Shown: positions 37,163-47,025, counted from the first letter of the stretch. The stretch: DNA of 64,000 nucleotides from an uncultured Acetatifactor sp. (GCA_934402375.1 CAKRUB010000010.1:1-64000), one strand, 5' to 3'. The notes: generated by a model from the sequence alone, not told the origin. Numbers and translations: made by a program.

Positions 37163-38119
37163 CTACTTTTCCTCCGAAGTCAGAACCTTCTCAATGTTAT
37201 ATCGCGGTCTGTGTTTTACCTCGATATAGATCTTGCCAATATACTGTCCGACCATACCGATCGCAAGCAGCTGAAGCCCGCCGAGAAACCAGATTGACAG
37301 AATCAGCGAAGTCCAGCCCGGTACAACATGTCCGGTAAAGTAAGAAATCAACGCATAAATCAACGCGAGCACAGATGCAAATACAATGAACAGACCCAGC
37401 CCAAGAATCAGGCTGATGGGTTTCACGCTGAATGAGGAGATACCGTTAAACGCCAGCGCCAGCATCTTCTTTAAGGGATATTTGGATTCCCCTGCCACTC
37501 TCTCCTTGCGGTCATAGTAAACGCTGTCCGTCTGGTAGCCGATCAGCGGCATCATCCCGCGCAGGAAAAGATTTGTTTCCTTGTATTTGGAAAATTCTTC
37601 CACCGCACGCTTCGACATCAGCCGGAAATCCGCATGATTATATACCGTCTTGACGCCCATCAGGCTCATGAGCTTATAGAATGCCTGTGCCGTCGTCCGC
37701 TTGAAAAAGGTGTCGGTCTTCCGCTCCTTGCGGACACCGTAGACAATATCACAGCCGTTGTGGAACTTATCAATCATCTCCTCGATCACATTGACATCAT
37801 CCTGCAGGTCAGCATCTATAGAGATTGTCACATCACTCATATCCTTCGCCGTGATCAGCCCCGCCGTAAGCGCAAACTGATGTCCGACATTTCCCGCGAG
37901 CTTCACGCCGCAGACCTGTACCGGATGCGCCGCATGCTCTTCCTCGATCAACTCCCACGTTCTGTCCTTACTTCCGTCATTTACAAACAGGATAAAGCTG
38001 TCCTTCGCAATCTTTTCCTTACCGATCAGATCATCCAGCACCCCCCGCAGCGCTTCCGACGCGATTTTCAAAACCTCTTCCTCGTTATAGCAAGGCACTA
38101 CAATCGCCAGCTTGTCCAT
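37163..38119 (-). CDS. Glycosyltransferase family 2, polyprenyl-phosphate type
   Basis: A 318-residue enzyme of the DPM1/GtrB/YkcC group, which moves a hexose from a nucleotide sugar to polyprenyl phosphate. The start MDKLAIVVPC at 38119 replaces a longer frame that runs through the yebC terminator. The GT-A domain has VVPCYNEEEVL, FVNDGSKDRTWE and the metal-binding SIDADLQDD; RKERKTDTFFKR follows. Two C-terminal membrane helices (PISLILGLGLFIVFASVLAL and LSIWFLGGLQLLAIGMVGQY) anchor it. It is coupled with the following membrane protein gene. Confidence 0.9.
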   Translation of the reverse strand: MDKLAIVVPCYNEEEVLKIASEALRGVLDDLIGKEKIAKDSFILFVNDGSKDRTWELIEEEHAAHPVQVCGVKLAGNVGHQFALTAGLITAKDMSDVTISIDADLQDDVNVIEEMIDKFHNGCDIVYGVRKERKTDTFFKRTTAQAFYKLMSLMGVKTVYNHADFRLMSKRAVEEFSKYKETNLFLRGMMPLIGYQTDSVYYDRKERVAGESKYPLKKMLALAFNGISSFSVKPISLILGLGLFIVFASVLALIYALISYFTGHVVPGWTSLILSIWFLGGLQLLAIGMVGQYIGKIYIEVKHRPRYNIEKVLTSEEK

Positions 38120-38168
38120 ACCCTTCCTCTCCTTCTGCCGTAATATAGCCCGGCTTTCTATGATGCGC

Positions 38169-38196
38169 AAAGCACCACCGGTCGGGGTGGTGCTTT
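38169..38196 (-). terminator. Terminator of yebC
   Basis: An 11-bp stem AAAGCACCACC/GGTGGTGCTTT with a 6-nt loop, 8 bp past the yebC stop and about 50 bp before the glycosyltransferase ATG. The flanks are A-rich and T-rich, so it could act in both directions. Confidence 0.7.
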
Positions 38197-38203
38197 TCAC
38201 TGC

Positions 38204-38932
38204 TTATTCGTCCCAGTTGTGGTAAACCGCCTGAACATCGTCATCGTCATCCAGCAGATCCAGCGTTCTCTGGAGATTCTTTACCGCCGTCTCATCCGTG
38301 AGGCTGACATAATTCTGCGGAATCATTGTAACCTCCGCACTCAGCATGGGAATTCCCGCCTTTTCCAACGCCTCCCTCACTTCCTCGAAGCTGTCGGGAT
38401 CGGTGAGCACTTCAAAGCTGTCCTCCTCCTCGCTGAAATCCTCCGCACCGGCATCCAGTGCTGTCATCATCAGGTCGTCTGCTTCCATGTCGCATTCTTC
38501 CTTGTCGATTATGATCTGTCCCTTCTTGTCAAACATAAAGGACACGCAGCCGGGCGTTCCTACATTTCCCTGTCCCTTTGTAAACGCGCTTCTCACGTTT
38601 GCCGCCGTGCGGTTCTTATTATCGGTCAGTGCATCAACAATAATTGCGATTCCGTTCGGACCGTAGCCCTCGTAAGTAACGTACTCATAATTTACGTTTC
38701 CGACATCACCTGCTGCCTTCTTGATACCTCTCTCAATCGTATCGTTCGGCATATTGTTTGCCTTCGCCTTGGCGATAACCGTCGCCAGCTTGAAATTATT
38801 GGCAGGATCAGGACCGCCATCCTTTACTGCAACGGCGATCTCACGTCCGATGATAGTAAAGATCTTACCCTTTGCAGCATCGTTCTTTTCCTTTTTATGC
38901 TTAATATTAGCAAATTTTGAATGTCCTGACAT
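38204..38932 (-). CDS. yebC: YebC/PmpR family translation or transcription factor
   Basis: A 242-residue protein of the near-universal YebC family, described as a DNA-binding regulator in some bacteria and recently linked to relief of ribosome stalling. It opens with the family hallmark [14 protein letters not shown], then [35 protein letters not shown] and [19 protein letters not shown]. Complete and of normal length, with its own terminator. Confidence 0.96.
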   Translation of the reverse strand: MSGHSKFANIKHKKEKNDAAKGKIFTIIGREIAVAVKDGGPDPANNFKLATVIAKAKANNMPNDTIERGIKKAAGDVGNVNYEYVTYEGYGPNGIAIIVDALTDNKNRTAANVRSAFTKGQGNVGTPGCVSFMFDKKGQIIIDKEECDMEADDLMMTALDAGAEDFSEEEDSFEVLTDPDSFEEVREALEKAGIPMLSAEVTMIPQNYVSLTDETAVKNLQRTLDLLDDDDDVQAVYHNWDE

Positions 38933-39017
38933 ACAATTACTCCTTTTTCTCTATCTGTTTATTCGCTTTCAAAAAACACGCGACAATTATACCATTTTCC
39001 CGCGCCCTCTTCAAGCC

Positions 39018-40409
39018 CTATTCCTCACCGTCTCTGTTTTCCCTGTTGTCATTCCCATTCTGCGCCTCGGGCAGCTTTGTGACAAGCACACTGCGTATCA
39101 TCTTATTCTGCACGGAGAGCACCTTGAAATGATAACCGCGGTAATCTGTCTCAAAGCGGTCATCCGGCTCGGGAATTCTGTCCATCTTTGAAATCAGGAA
39201 GCCGTTGAGCGTCTCAAACTCTTCCTCCTCAAAGACGATTCCAAGCTGGTCTTCCAGCTCCTCAAGAGGTGTCTTTCCCTCAATGATATATTCGTCCTTG
39301 CCCTTTTCCTCGATGTACTTGCTCTCCACATCATATTCATCCATGATGTTTCCGACAATCTCTTCAAGGATGTCCTCCATGGCGACCAGTCCGTCGGTCT
39401 GCCCGTACTCATCCACGACAATGACCATCTGGAGCTTCTTTGCCTGCATTTCGCGGAACAGTTCATCGATATTCTTCGTCTGAGGCACAAAGTGCGGCTC
39501 TCTCATCAGCCCCTCCAGCTCCCTGAGCGGAATGTCCTGCTTCTGGCTCGCGTCGCGAAACCGCAGGGCATCCTTAAGGTGCAGAATACCGATAATATGG
39601 TCAATATTCTCATCATACACGGGATAGCGGCTGTTCTTGCCGTTCAGCATGAACGCGACTGCATCCTTCAGCAGCATATCCGCATCAATTGCCACCATGT
39701 TCTGACGGTGGGTCATGATGTCCTGTGCTTCCTTGTCCCCAAACTCAAAAATATTGGAGATCATCTCCGCCTCGCTCGCCTGGATCAGACCCTGCTCATG
39801 CCCCTCATTCACCATATTGATAATCTCTTCTTCCGTCACATCCGCCTCGTTCGCGGAAGCATTGCCTCCGAAAATCCGCAGAATGCCGTTCGTGGTCGCC
39901 GTCACAAGAGCCGTAAACGGAAGCAGGAGCTTCGTGACGAAAAAGACAGGCGTGATACACGCATACGCCCATTTCTCAGGCGCTTTCACAGCAATCTTCT
40001 TCGGCAGAAGGACCCCGACCGTCAGCGTTATGTACAGGATCAGCACTGTCGCCAGAATCGCCGCCACAACGAGGAAAACCGGTGCCGGAATCACCTCAAG
40101 CTTCAGCTGCCGCTCCGTCAGGAACTGCAGTCCGTCCCGGATGGAATGCCGGAGCATTCCGAGGTACACCGCACCCATGATCACATTGATAAGCGTCGTG
40201 ATGAGCTGTACTGTGTTGACATACTCCGTTGGATTTGCAATAATCTTCCGCAGGCGTATGGACTTCTTGTCTCCCTCCTCGTCCGCTCTCCTCTCCACTT
40301 CCTTCTCGTTCAGAGAGCCGAGCGCGGCACCGAAGCCGTAAAAAAACATGTCAATAAAAATTAAAACTACAAAAAAAATAATACTGGCAGTAGGCCCACT
40401 GTCGTCCAT
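39018..40409 (-). CDS. CNNM/CorC-type membrane protein with CBS domains
   Basis: A 463-residue protein of the hemolysin C/CorC group. The DUF21 membrane domain (about 1-180, three to four helices) is followed by a CBS pair (about 200-330, MTHRQNMVAIDADM and VDEYGQTDGLVAMEDILEEI) and a C-terminal CorC_HlyC domain (EEEFETLNGFLISKMDRIPE). Members are linked to magnesium or cobalt efflux, or to membrane homeostasis. The old name hemolysin is misleading. It is transcribed alone between yebC and mazF. Confidence 0.9.
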   Translation of the reverse strand: MDDSGPTASIIFFVVLIFIDMFFYGFGAALGSLNEKEVERRADEEGDKKSIRLRKIIANPTEYVNTVQLITTLINVIMGAVYLGMLRHSIRDGLQFLTERQLKLEVIPAPVFLVVAAILATVLILYITLTVGVLLPKKIAVKAPEKWAYACITPVFFVTKLLLPFTALVTATTNGILRIFGGNASANEADVTEEEIINMVNEGHEQGLIQASEAEMISNIFEFGDKEAQDIMTHRQNMVAIDADMLLKDAVAFMLNGKNSRYPVYDENIDHIIGILHLKDALRFRDASQKQDIPLRELEGLMREPHFVPQTKNIDELFREMQAKKLQMVIVVDEYGQTDGLVAMEDILEEIVGNIMDEYDVESKYIEEKGKDEYIIEGKTPLEELEDQLGIVFEEEEFETLNGFLISKMDRIPEPDDRFETDYRGYHFKVLSVQNKMIRSVLVTKLPEAQNGNDNRENRDGEE

Positions 40410-40502
40410 CTTTTGCTCAATTCCTCCAGGTTCTTTCTTTACCGCAATACGGTATTAAGCCTTAATATACCATTTTCAATGAAATTCGTCAAGAACCCGC
40501 TC

Positions 40503-40844
40503 CTATGTATCCAGTTCCAGACTAATCATCAGGGCATGGTTCACCTTTCTCATGATGTCACCGTCGAGATGACACACCTTATCCTTCAGACGTTTCTTGT
40601 CTATGGTTCTCAGCTGCTCCAGAAGCACGACGGAATCCTTATCCATATCATACAGGGCAGCATTTAACTCAATGTGCGTAGGCAGCTTCGCCTTATTCAT
40701 CTTAGAGGTGATCGCCGCGCAGATGACCGTCGGGCTGTGCTTGTTTCCCACATCGTTCTGTACAATCAGAACAGGTCTTATCCCTCCCTGCTCCGAACCG
40801 ATGACCGGTCTTAAGTCTGCGTAATATACATCTCCTCTTCTCAT
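40503..40844 (-). CDS. MazF/PemK-type mRNA interferase
   Basis: A 113-residue toxin of the MazF/NdoA type, an ACA- or UACAU-like sequence-specific endoribonuclease in other Firmicutes. It begins [20 protein letters not shown] and contains [19 protein letters not shown] with the catalytic Arg/Thr region, then [21 protein letters not shown] and [11 protein letters not shown]. It follows alr by 59 bp, the same position as ndoA in Bacillus. There is no room for the ndoAI antitoxin between them, so the toxin appears orphaned here. Confidence 0.92.
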   Translation of the reverse strand: MRRGDVYYADLRPVIGSEQGGIRPVLIVQNDVGNKHSPTVICAAITSKMNKAKLPTHIELNAALYDMDKDSVVLLEQLRTIDKKRLKDKVCHLDGDIMRKVNHALMISLELDT

Positions 40845-40903
40845 TTTCCCTCCAACTGTTTCAAATGTTCAGGAAAAAGTATTACCGCTTTCTTTCGCTC
40901 TAT

Positions 40904-42094
40904 TCACCTCTGATGGACAATATGATCCACTATTTTATTCTCTCTCGTAAACACCCTCGGCACCCTCATGCTCAGGTCACAGACAAGCTCATAGTTAAAC
41001 CTGCCCGACAATTCGCCCAGCTGTTCCGCAGTGATTGCCTCGTCACCGTCTCTTCCCAGAAGTACAACCCTGTCATTTTCCCTCGCCTCCGGTATATCCG
41101 TGACATCGACCATGAACTGATCCATGCAGACCCTTCCAAGAATCGGTGCACGCTTTCCACGGATGAGCACATAGCCTTTACCCGAAAGGCTTCTCGGATA
41201 ACCGTCCGCATAGCCGAGTGGCACCGTCGCCACACGCATATCCTTCTCTGCCACAAAGGTTCCGCCGTAGCTGACCGCCTGACCGGCATGAATCGTCTTG
41301 ATATAGATGACATGACTGTACAGGGAAAGCGCCGGAGTCAGGCTGACAGCCGTCCTGCTGACCTCCTCGGACGGATAAAGTCCGTAGAGCGTGATGCCCG
41401 CACGCACCAGATCCATATTGGCATCCGGCATCTCCAGAATGCCCGCACTGTTAGAGCAGTGCTTCAGCGGGATCTCCAGCCCGAGCCTCTCCTTTATCAG
41501 CGCGACAAATTCCCGGAAGCACTTAAGCTGTCGTTCCGCATCCGTCTTATCCAGCTCATCTGCACGGGCGAAATGTGTAAAGATGCCCTCTATCTCAATT
41601 CCGCTCTGCTGCATCAGCTTCTCCACAAATTGCAGTCCTGCCTCGTCAGGTGTGATTCCGATTCTGCTCATGCCGGTATCCACCTTGATATGAACCCGTA
41701 TCTTCTTTCCTGTCCTCCCGGCAGCCGCCTGAAGCTGTCCGATGGTATCCTCCCGGAATACCGCAGCCCTTATTTCCTCTGTCGCAAGCTGCTCATAGCA
41801 GTACGGAAAGGTATAACCGAGGATCAGGATCGGCTTCTTCATCCCGGCGGTACGCAGCTCATGCGCCTCCTCCGCCGTCGCAACGGCATAGCCCCAGACA
41901 AACTCCTGCTGTTCAAGCACCCCTGCGATCGGCACACTGCCGTGTCCGTAGCCGTCCGCCTTCAGCACACCCACAAGCTTTGTCTCCTGCGCAATGTGCT
42001 TCTTCATGTTTTCCATATTTTCGGCGATTGCATCCAGATTGACCTCAGCATAACCTCTGTTGCAGAACTCTGGTATTTTCGCTGCTTCCATCAT
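40904..42094 (-). CDS. alr: Alanine racemase
   Basis: A 396-residue PLP enzyme making D-alanine for peptidoglycan. ATG at 42094 is chosen: GGAG lies 6 nt upstream and it forms an ATGA overlap with the nnr stop; the frame's earlier ATG at 42106 lacks spacing. The PLP lysine is in LVGVLKADGYGHGSVP. The second catalytic Tyr region is AVSYGGTFVAEKDMRVATVP with GYADGYPRSLSG following, and RVCMDQFMVDVTDIP closes the site. Full length. It is flanked by nnr and the mazF-type gene in one run. Confidence 0.95.
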   Translation of the reverse strand: MMEAAKIPEFCNRGYAEVNLDAIAENMENMKKHIAQETKLVGVLKADGYGHGSVPIAGVLEQQEFVWGYAVATAEEAHELRTAGMKKPILILGYTFPYCYEQLATEEIRAAVFREDTIGQLQAAAGRTGKKIRVHIKVDTGMSRIGITPDEAGLQFVEKLMQQSGIEIEGIFTHFARADELDKTDAERQLKCFREFVALIKERLGLEIPLKHCSNSAGILEMPDANMDLVRAGITLYGLYPSEEVSRTAVSLTPALSLYSHVIYIKTIHAGQAVSYGGTFVAEKDMRVATVPLGYADGYPRSLSGKGYVLIRGKRAPILGRVCMDQFMVDVTDIPEARENDRVVLLGRDGDEAITAEQLGELSGRFNYELVCDLSMRVPRVFTRENKIVDHIVHQR

Positions 42095-43584
42095 CGTAAA
42101 CTCCATTCCTTTCGTGATACCAGATCACCCGCCATACAGGCGTGCTCTCCGTATTGTCCGGACACTCTGTCTCCAAGGCATCCGTGTATGTAGGCACCGG
42201 TGCAGGCTGCCCTGTAGGCATCCATGCCCTGTGCCATGAGCCCGGCAATCATCCCCGCCAGAACGTCCCCGCTGCCCGCAGTGGCAAGCCCACTGTTTCC
42301 GCTCAGATTCACACAGACCGGTCGCCCGGTGCTGCAGATAAAGGTTCTTGCATCCTTTGCCACAACGACAGCCTGAAGCTCCATGGCCAGACTGTCGCCA
42401 AACCGGCACAAATTTTCCTTGATCTCCGCACTGCTCCTTCCGAGCAGTCTGGCAAGCTCGCCGACATGCGGCGTCAGCACGACATCCCTGCCATTTCCTG
42501 CGCTCTCCGCGAGAAGCTTCCGTAAGTCCGGCTGCTCCGAGAGAAGATTCAGTCCGTCCGCGTCAATGAGAATCGGACGCCCGCCCTTCCGCAGCACCTG
42601 CCGCAAAAGCTCTGCCGCCCTGCCATCCCTGCCAAGTCCGGGACCGATTGCAACAACATCCGCCCAATCCATTCCCGAAGACAACTCCCGCTCTGTCCCG
42701 AACAGCGCCTCCGGCACGGCAGTCTGCAGGATGACCCGGTTCTCCTCCGGTGAAATCGCCTTCACCATCCCCGCTCCGCTGCGGTACGCAGCCTTCGCCG
42801 CAAGGATGGCAGCACCAGCCATATTGACACTTCCCGCAACTAGCAGCACCTTCCCGAAGCTGCCCTTATTCCCTGCCGGTTCCCGCGCTGGGAGCAGCTG
42901 CCCGGGCTCCCCGTCCAACGCATACATTCCGGGCTCTTCCAGCTGCGGACATTTCCTGGCGATCCCAATGTCCGCCACCGTGACCTCGCCCGCCTGCACG
43001 CAGCCCGGATACAGGACGAGTCCCCTCTTGCAATAGCCGAATGTCACCGTTTCCTCAGCGCGCACGCAGCATCCGAGAATTGCTCCTGTATCCGAATTGA
43101 TGCCGCTCGGCACGTCGACCGCGATCTTTCTTCCGCGAAGGCCGTTAAAGCACTCCACCGCCGCTGCCTGTATACAGGCAACCGCTCTCGAAAGGCCGAC
43201 TCCAAACAACGCATCAATTAAGATAGTATATTCATTTTTGTCCGGTTTGGAACAAAAAATTACCGAATATTTTTCAAGAATTTTCTTCTGGCGTTTCCAC
43301 TCATCGGACGCCTTGTCCTCATCCCCTACACACCAAACCGTCACATCCATTTCCCGTCCGGTCAGGATTCTCGCCAGCGCCAGCCCGTCTCCGCCGTTAT
43401 TTCCCATGCCTGCCATGATCAGCACGGTTCTGCCGGCATCGGGATGCCCTGCACAATAGTCCCCAACTCTGTCGGCGACAGCCAGCGCAGCGCGCTCCAT
43501 CAGCACTGCCGCCGGTATTCCGATCTCCTCGATTGTATACTGATCCAGCCTGCGCATTTCATCGGCAGTCACAAGATACCGCAT
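42091..43584 (-). CDS. nnr: Bifunctional NAD(P)HX epimerase/dehydratase
   Basis: A 497-residue metabolite-repair enzyme. The N-terminal YjeF domain (about 1-210) epimerises hydrated NAD(P)H, with MAGMGNNGGDGLALARIL. The C-terminal ribokinase-like domain (about 225-490) is the ADP-dependent dehydratase, with GPGLGRDGRA, TPHVGELARLLG and the ATP/ADP motif GNSGLATAGSGDVLAGMIAGL. It is co-translated with alr by an ATGA overlap, an order common in Firmicutes. Confidence 0.95.
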   Translation of the reverse strand: MRYLVTADEMRRLDQYTIEEIGIPAAVLMERAALAVADRVGDYCAGHPDAGRTVLIMAGMGNNGGDGLALARILTGREMDVTVWCVGDEDKASDEWKRQKKILEKYSVIFCSKPDKNEYTILIDALFGVGLSRAVACIQAAAVECFNGLRGRKIAVDVPSGINSDTGAILGCCVRAEETVTFGYCKRGLVLYPGCVQAGEVTVADIGIARKCPQLEEPGMYALDGEPGQLLPAREPAGNKGSFGKVLLVAGSVNMAGAAILAAKAAYRSGAGMVKAISPEENRVILQTAVPEALFGTERELSSGMDWADVVAIGPGLGRDGRAAELLRQVLRKGGRPILIDADGLNLLSEQPDLRKLLAESAGNGRDVVLTPHVGELARLLGRSSAEIKENLCRFGDSLAMELQAVVVAKDARTFICSTGRPVCVNLSGNSGLATAGSGDVLAGMIAGLMAQGMDAYRAACTGAYIHGCLGDRVSGQYGEHACMAGDLVSRKEWSLR

Positions 43585-43631
43585 ACCTTTTCCTCCTTAA
43601 CAGCCATTACAGCGTTTGTCCGCAAACAAAA

Positions 43632-43653
43632 GACTGCCGCTTCCGCAGCAGTC
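43632..43653 (-). terminator. Terminator of the coiled-coil protein gene
   Basis: GACTGC and GCAGTC pair with further internal pairing; on the minus strand TTTTG follows. Located 7 bp past the stop at 43660, it separates rex and the coiled-coil gene from nnr-alr-mazF. Confidence 0.75.
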
Positions 43654-43659
43654 CGATGA

Positions 43660-44280
43660 TCAATTATCCGGTTCCGCAGTTTTGCGTTCCTCCGGGTGAT
43701 ATTTCATGTCAAAAAGATCAACCACATCCGCCCCAAACACATCGTGCATATAAGAATAGATCTGCTGGTTCTTCTGCTCCATTTTCTGCTTTCTGACAAG
43801 CTGCTTCTTCAACTCAATCCGAATATCCTTCACCCATTCCGCGATCTTGTCAATCTCCTCGGAATTGGCCTGCATCATTGAGTAACAATAATCCATCGTT
43901 GCCAGCATCAGTCTGGAATTCAGCTCTTCTATCTCCTTCGGCAGATCCAGCAGCTCCTCCTGATAGTCCGTAAGCTTTTCGTTGCATTCCTCAAGCAGTC
44001 TTTTGTGCTGCTCAAGCTTGTCCTCAAGCTGGCTGTTTCCACCCTGGTTGATCTGCTCCGCCATCGACATAATCTCATCCATCAGCTTCTTTTTCAGCTT
44101 TCGGATTTCCCTTGTCTCCGTGTTGAGCTTCCCCTGCCTGCGAAGCAGTGCATTCAGGCGCTCCTCTGTACCGGATAGCCTTTTTCTCGTATCATCATCC
44201 AGCAGTCTGTACCATTTGTTGTCCAGTGTAAGAATGGGAATCTTTTTTTCGTGAAGTGCCTCAGAAAACCCCTGTTTCAT
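43660..44280 (-). CDS. Coiled-coil protein of unknown function
   Basis: A 206-residue, highly charged cytoplasmic protein. Residues of about 35-175 read as continuous helix with heptad-like Leu/Ile spacing (LEDKLEQHKRLLEECNEKLTD), so it is probably a coiled-coil dimer. The N-terminal 35 residues (PILTLDNKWYRLLDDDTRKR) look like a small conserved module. It follows rex by 23 bp and is ended by a terminator. No known family could be recognised. The linkage with rex is the only functional hint. Confidence 0.75.
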   Translation of the reverse strand: MKQGFSEALHEKKIPILTLDNKWYRLLDDDTRKRLSGTEERLNALLRRQGKLNTETREIRKLKKKLMDEIMSMAEQINQGGNSQLEDKLEQHKRLLEECNEKLTDYQEELLDLPKEIEELNSRLMLATMDYCYSMMQANSEEIDKIAEWVKDIRIELKKQLVRKQKMEQKNQQIYSYMHDVFGADVVDLFDMKYHPEERKTAEPDN

Positions 44281-44303
44281 AACACTCCTCCTGTAAGCTC
44301 AGC

Positions 44304-44945
44304 CTACTTCTGTTCCTTCTCATACCGGTTGATATTGTATGACAGCTTCATCAGGCTGTCAGAAAGATGTACATTTTCAACCTGTATTCCATCCGGCACA
44401 TTCAGATCCACATGTGCGAAGTTCCAGATTGCCTTGATGCCGTTCTGTACAAGCTGCTCCGCCACGCCGACGGCGCTGGTCTTCGGAATCGTCAATACCG
44501 CAATGTCAATCTCATTCTCCCTGACAAACTCGTTCAGCTTGTCCATCGACATCACCCTGACTCCCCGGACATCTCTCCCCACCAGCTCCGGGTTCTGATC
44601 GAACATTCCCCTAAAGATAAATCCGCGGCGCTCAAAATTCATATAATTTCCCAGCGCACGCCCCAGATTTCCCGCTCCGATAATAATAAAATTGTGCTGC
44701 TTGTCCAGCCCCAGAATTTTTCCGATCTCGTTGTAGAGATATTCTACGTTATAGCCATAGCCCTGCTGTCCGAAACCGCCGAAATTATTAAAATCCTGCC
44801 GGATCTGAGAAGCTGTTACCTTCATCAGCTCGCTCAGATCCTGCGATGAAATTCTTTCAACTCCTTCATCCTTCAATTCACCTAGATATCTGAAATACCT
44901 GGGCAGTCGCCCGATGACGGCCTGGGAAATTTCTTTTTCTTCCAT
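44304..44945 (-). CDS. rex: Redox-sensing transcriptional repressor Rex
   Basis: A 213-residue repressor that leaves DNA when NADH rises. The start MEEKEISQAV at 44945 has AAGGAGAGG upstream, replacing a 6-codon longer frame. The N-terminal winged helix (SQAVIGRLPRYFRYLGELK, TASQIRQDFNNFGGFGQQGYGY) is followed by the NADH Rossmann fold IIGAGNLGRALGNY. Rex typically controls fermentation and Nfn/Rnf-like redox genes in Clostridia. Regulation of the nearby nfnAB, fhs or icd genes is possible, but no site was searched for systematically. Confidence 0.96.
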   Translation of the reverse strand: MEEKEISQAVIGRLPRYFRYLGELKDEGVERISSQDLSELMKVTASQIRQDFNNFGGFGQQGYGYNVEYLYNEIGKILGLDKQHNFIIIGAGNLGRALGNYMNFERRGFIFRGMFDQNPELVGRDVRGVRVMSMDKLNEFVRENEIDIAVLTIPKTSAVGVAEQLVQNGIKAIWNFAHVDLNVPDGIQVENVHLSDSLMKLSYNINRYEKEQK

Positions 44946-45049
44946 ACTGCCTCTCCTTGCCACATGGTTTTCTCTATCTCCATCATATCAAGTTGTTAAA
45001 ATTATGTCAATGAATTGTCAGATATTTCCAGTATTTGCATCTATCCCAC

Positions 45050-45109
45050 GTTACTGTTCACTCCGTTCACAGCAACACGCTTCGCGGAATATGGACTGTG
45101 AACAGTAAC
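45050..45109. repeat. REP-like element with 12-bp perfect terminal inverted repeats
   Basis: GTTACTGTTCAC (45050-45061) and GTGAACAGTAAC (45098-45109) are exact inverse complements, 36 nt apart. The loop contains a smaller TCCG/CGGA pairing. No T run follows. It lies 5 bp past the icd stop and could protect the mRNA 3' end. Confidence 0.6.
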
Positions 45110-45113
45110 TATC

Positions 45114-46322
45114 CTACAGAAGCTCCTCCAGAGTTTCCCTGATCGCCCGGATGAAGTCAAGACTGTTCAATATCACAGGCTTCTCGCAGGTTGAGATCAG
45201 TGAAAGACTCTTCGTCATCTTTCCGTCCTCGACGGTCTTGATGCAGGCACGCTCCAGCTTGTCCGCAAATGCCTGAAGCTCTGCATTCTGATCCAGCTCC
45301 CCGCGCTTTCTGAGGGCGCCCGTCCACGCAAAGATGGTTGCGATGGAGTTTGTAGAGGTCTCCTCGCCCTTCAGATGCTTATAATAGTGACGCTGTACGG
45401 TTCCATGCGCCGCCTCATACTCGTAGACGCCGCTCGGGGATACGAGCACGGAGGTCATCATGGAAAGGTCTCCGTAAGCGGTAGCCACCATATCGGACAT
45501 CACATCACCGTCATAATTCTTGCACGCCCAGATAAAACCACCCTCGGAGCGGATCACTCTCGCCACGGCATCATCGATCAGCGTGTAGAAATACTCGATT
45601 CCCAGCTCCTCGAATTTCGCCTTGTACTCTGCATCATAAATTTCCTGGAAAATATCCTTGAAGGTATGGTCGTACTTCTTGGAAATCGTGTCCTTGGTCG
45701 AGAACCAGAGATCCTGCTTCGTGTCTACGGCATAGCTGAAGCACGCTCTTGCAAAGCTGGATATTGATTTTTCCGTGTTATGGATGCCCTGAATGATACC
45801 TGCGCCGTCAAACTCATGGATCAGCTCTCTCGTCTCGGTTCCGTCCGCCGCCGTGAATACAAGCTCTGCCCTGCCGGGACCTGCGATTTTCATCTCTGTA
45901 TTCTTATAGACATCGCCGTAGGCATGACGCGCAATCGTGATCGGCTTCGACCAGTTCTTCACATAGGGTACGATCCCCTTGACGAGGATCGGTGCACGGA
46001 ATACGGTTCCGTCCAGAATGGCACGGATGGTTCCGTTCGGGCTCTTCCACATCTCCTTGAGATTGTATTCCTTCATTCTCGCACCGTTCGGAGTAATCGT
46101 GGCACACTTTACGGCAACGCCGTACTTCAGGGTTGCGTTGGCGGAATCCACCGTGACCTGATCGTCCGTCTCATTTCTGTGCTCCAGTCCCAGATCGTAA
46201 TACTCCGTCTTGAGATCGATGTAAGGGTAAAGCAGCTCGTCCTTGATCATCTTCCAGAGGATTCTGGTCATCTCGTCTCCGTCCATCTCAACTAAAGGGG
46301 TAGTCATTTTAATTTTGTCCAT
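45114..46322 (-). CDS. icd: NADP-dependent isocitrate dehydrogenase, eukaryote-like type
   Basis: A 402-residue enzyme oxidising isocitrate to 2-oxoglutarate. The start [20 protein letters not shown] at 46322 is the usual one for this type, and overlaps the regulator gene by 14 nt; a longer frame exists. It contains [28 protein letters not shown]-like substrate residues and [16 protein letters not shown] near the NADP site. Sequence and length are those of the IDH1/IDH2 homodimeric class, not the E. coli Icd class. With the upstream citrate synthase it should supply 2-oxoglutarate for glutamate. Aconitase is not in view. Confidence 0.93.
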   Translation of the reverse strand: MDKIKMTTPLVEMDGDEMTRILWKMIKDELLYPYIDLKTEYYDLGLEHRNETDDQVTVDSANATLKYGVAVKCATITPNGARMKEYNLKEMWKSPNGTIRAILDGTVFRAPILVKGIVPYVKNWSKPITIARHAYGDVYKNTEMKIAGPGRAELVFTAADGTETRELIHEFDGAGIIQGIHNTEKSISSFARACFSYAVDTKQDLWFSTKDTISKKYDHTFKDIFQEIYDAEYKAKFEELGIEYFYTLIDDAVARVIRSEGGFIWACKNYDGDVMSDMVATAYGDLSMMTSVLVSPSGVYEYEAAHGTVQRHYYKHLKGEETSTNSIATIFAWTGALRKRGELDQNAELQAFADKLERACIKTVEDGKMTKSLSLISTCEKPVILNSLDFIRAIRETLEELL

Positions 46323-47016
46323 ATTCTCTCTCCTTTTCATAAGCTTCGTGTAAGCCGTTTTTAACCATATTCTCATAGGCATTGATCATGTGCTGATGTG
46401 CAAGCTGCTCCGCAAGATCCTCATTTCCCGACTTGATCGCCTCCATGATATTCTTATGTTCCTCGTTGGACTTTGGTCCGCGGTTCGCGTTGGCGAGCGT
46501 CTTTTTTCTGACGCGGAGGACATATTGATGGAAGTCCTTCAGCTGATGCTCCAGAATCTTACTGTTGCACGCCTCGTACATGATCTCATGGAAACGGTTG
46601 TCAAGCTCCGCAAGCTGTTCCAGATGCCCTTTCCCCGCGTGAAACTCCGCCAGATAGACATTCTCCTCCATCTCGTCCATCTGCTCTTTCGTGATATATC
46701 TGGTCGCCCAGCGGGCGCACAGTCCTTCCAGACGCGACCTTATCATATAGATGTCCTTTACATCCTTCTCCGTGATTCCCGTGACATAGGCTCCCTTGTT
46801 CGGAATGATCTGGATCAGTCCCTCCAGCTCGAGCTGTCGGAACGCCTCCCTGACAGGAGTACGGCTTACACCCATCTCCTCCCCGATTGCAACCTCCTTC
46901 AATTCCTCATGCTCCTCATATTTTCCGCTGAGAATATCGTCGCGGAGCTTATGAAAGACTCTGCCTCGCAGGGAGTATTTGTCCGTCACTTCCTGCTTCA
47001 CATCATAATTGCTCAT
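46309..47016 (-). CDS. GntR-family (FCD) transcriptional regulator
   Basis: A 235-residue FadR-like regulator. The start MSNYDVKQ at 47016 has GGAAG upstream; an ATG 4 codons earlier (47028) is an alternative. The winged-helix domain (about 10-80) includes [33 protein letters not shown]. The FCD effector domain follows, with ligand/metal His residues in [15 protein letters not shown] and [23 protein letters not shown]. It is sandwiched between citrate synthase and IDH and very probably controls them by binding the palindrome in the promoter. The effector may be a tricarboxylic-acid intermediate, by analogy only. Confidence 0.9.
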   Translation of the reverse strand: MSNYDVKQEVTDKYSLRGRVFHKLRDDILSGKYEEHEELKEVAIGEEMGVSRTPVREAFRQLELEGLIQIIPNKGAYVTGITEKDVKDIYMIRSRLEGLCARWATRYITKEQMDEMEENVYLAEFHAGKGHLEQLAELDNRFHEIMYEACNSKILEHQLKDFHQYVLRVRKKTLANANRGPKSNEEHKNIMEAIKSGNEDLAEQLAHQHMINAYENMVKNGLHEAYEKEREYGQN

Positions 47017-47025
47017 TTTTTCTTC

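Noticed and set aside
40865..42193. 442-codon plus-strand frame opposite alr.
   Set aside because: Antisense to a complete alanine racemase; no start signals and no recognisable protein features.
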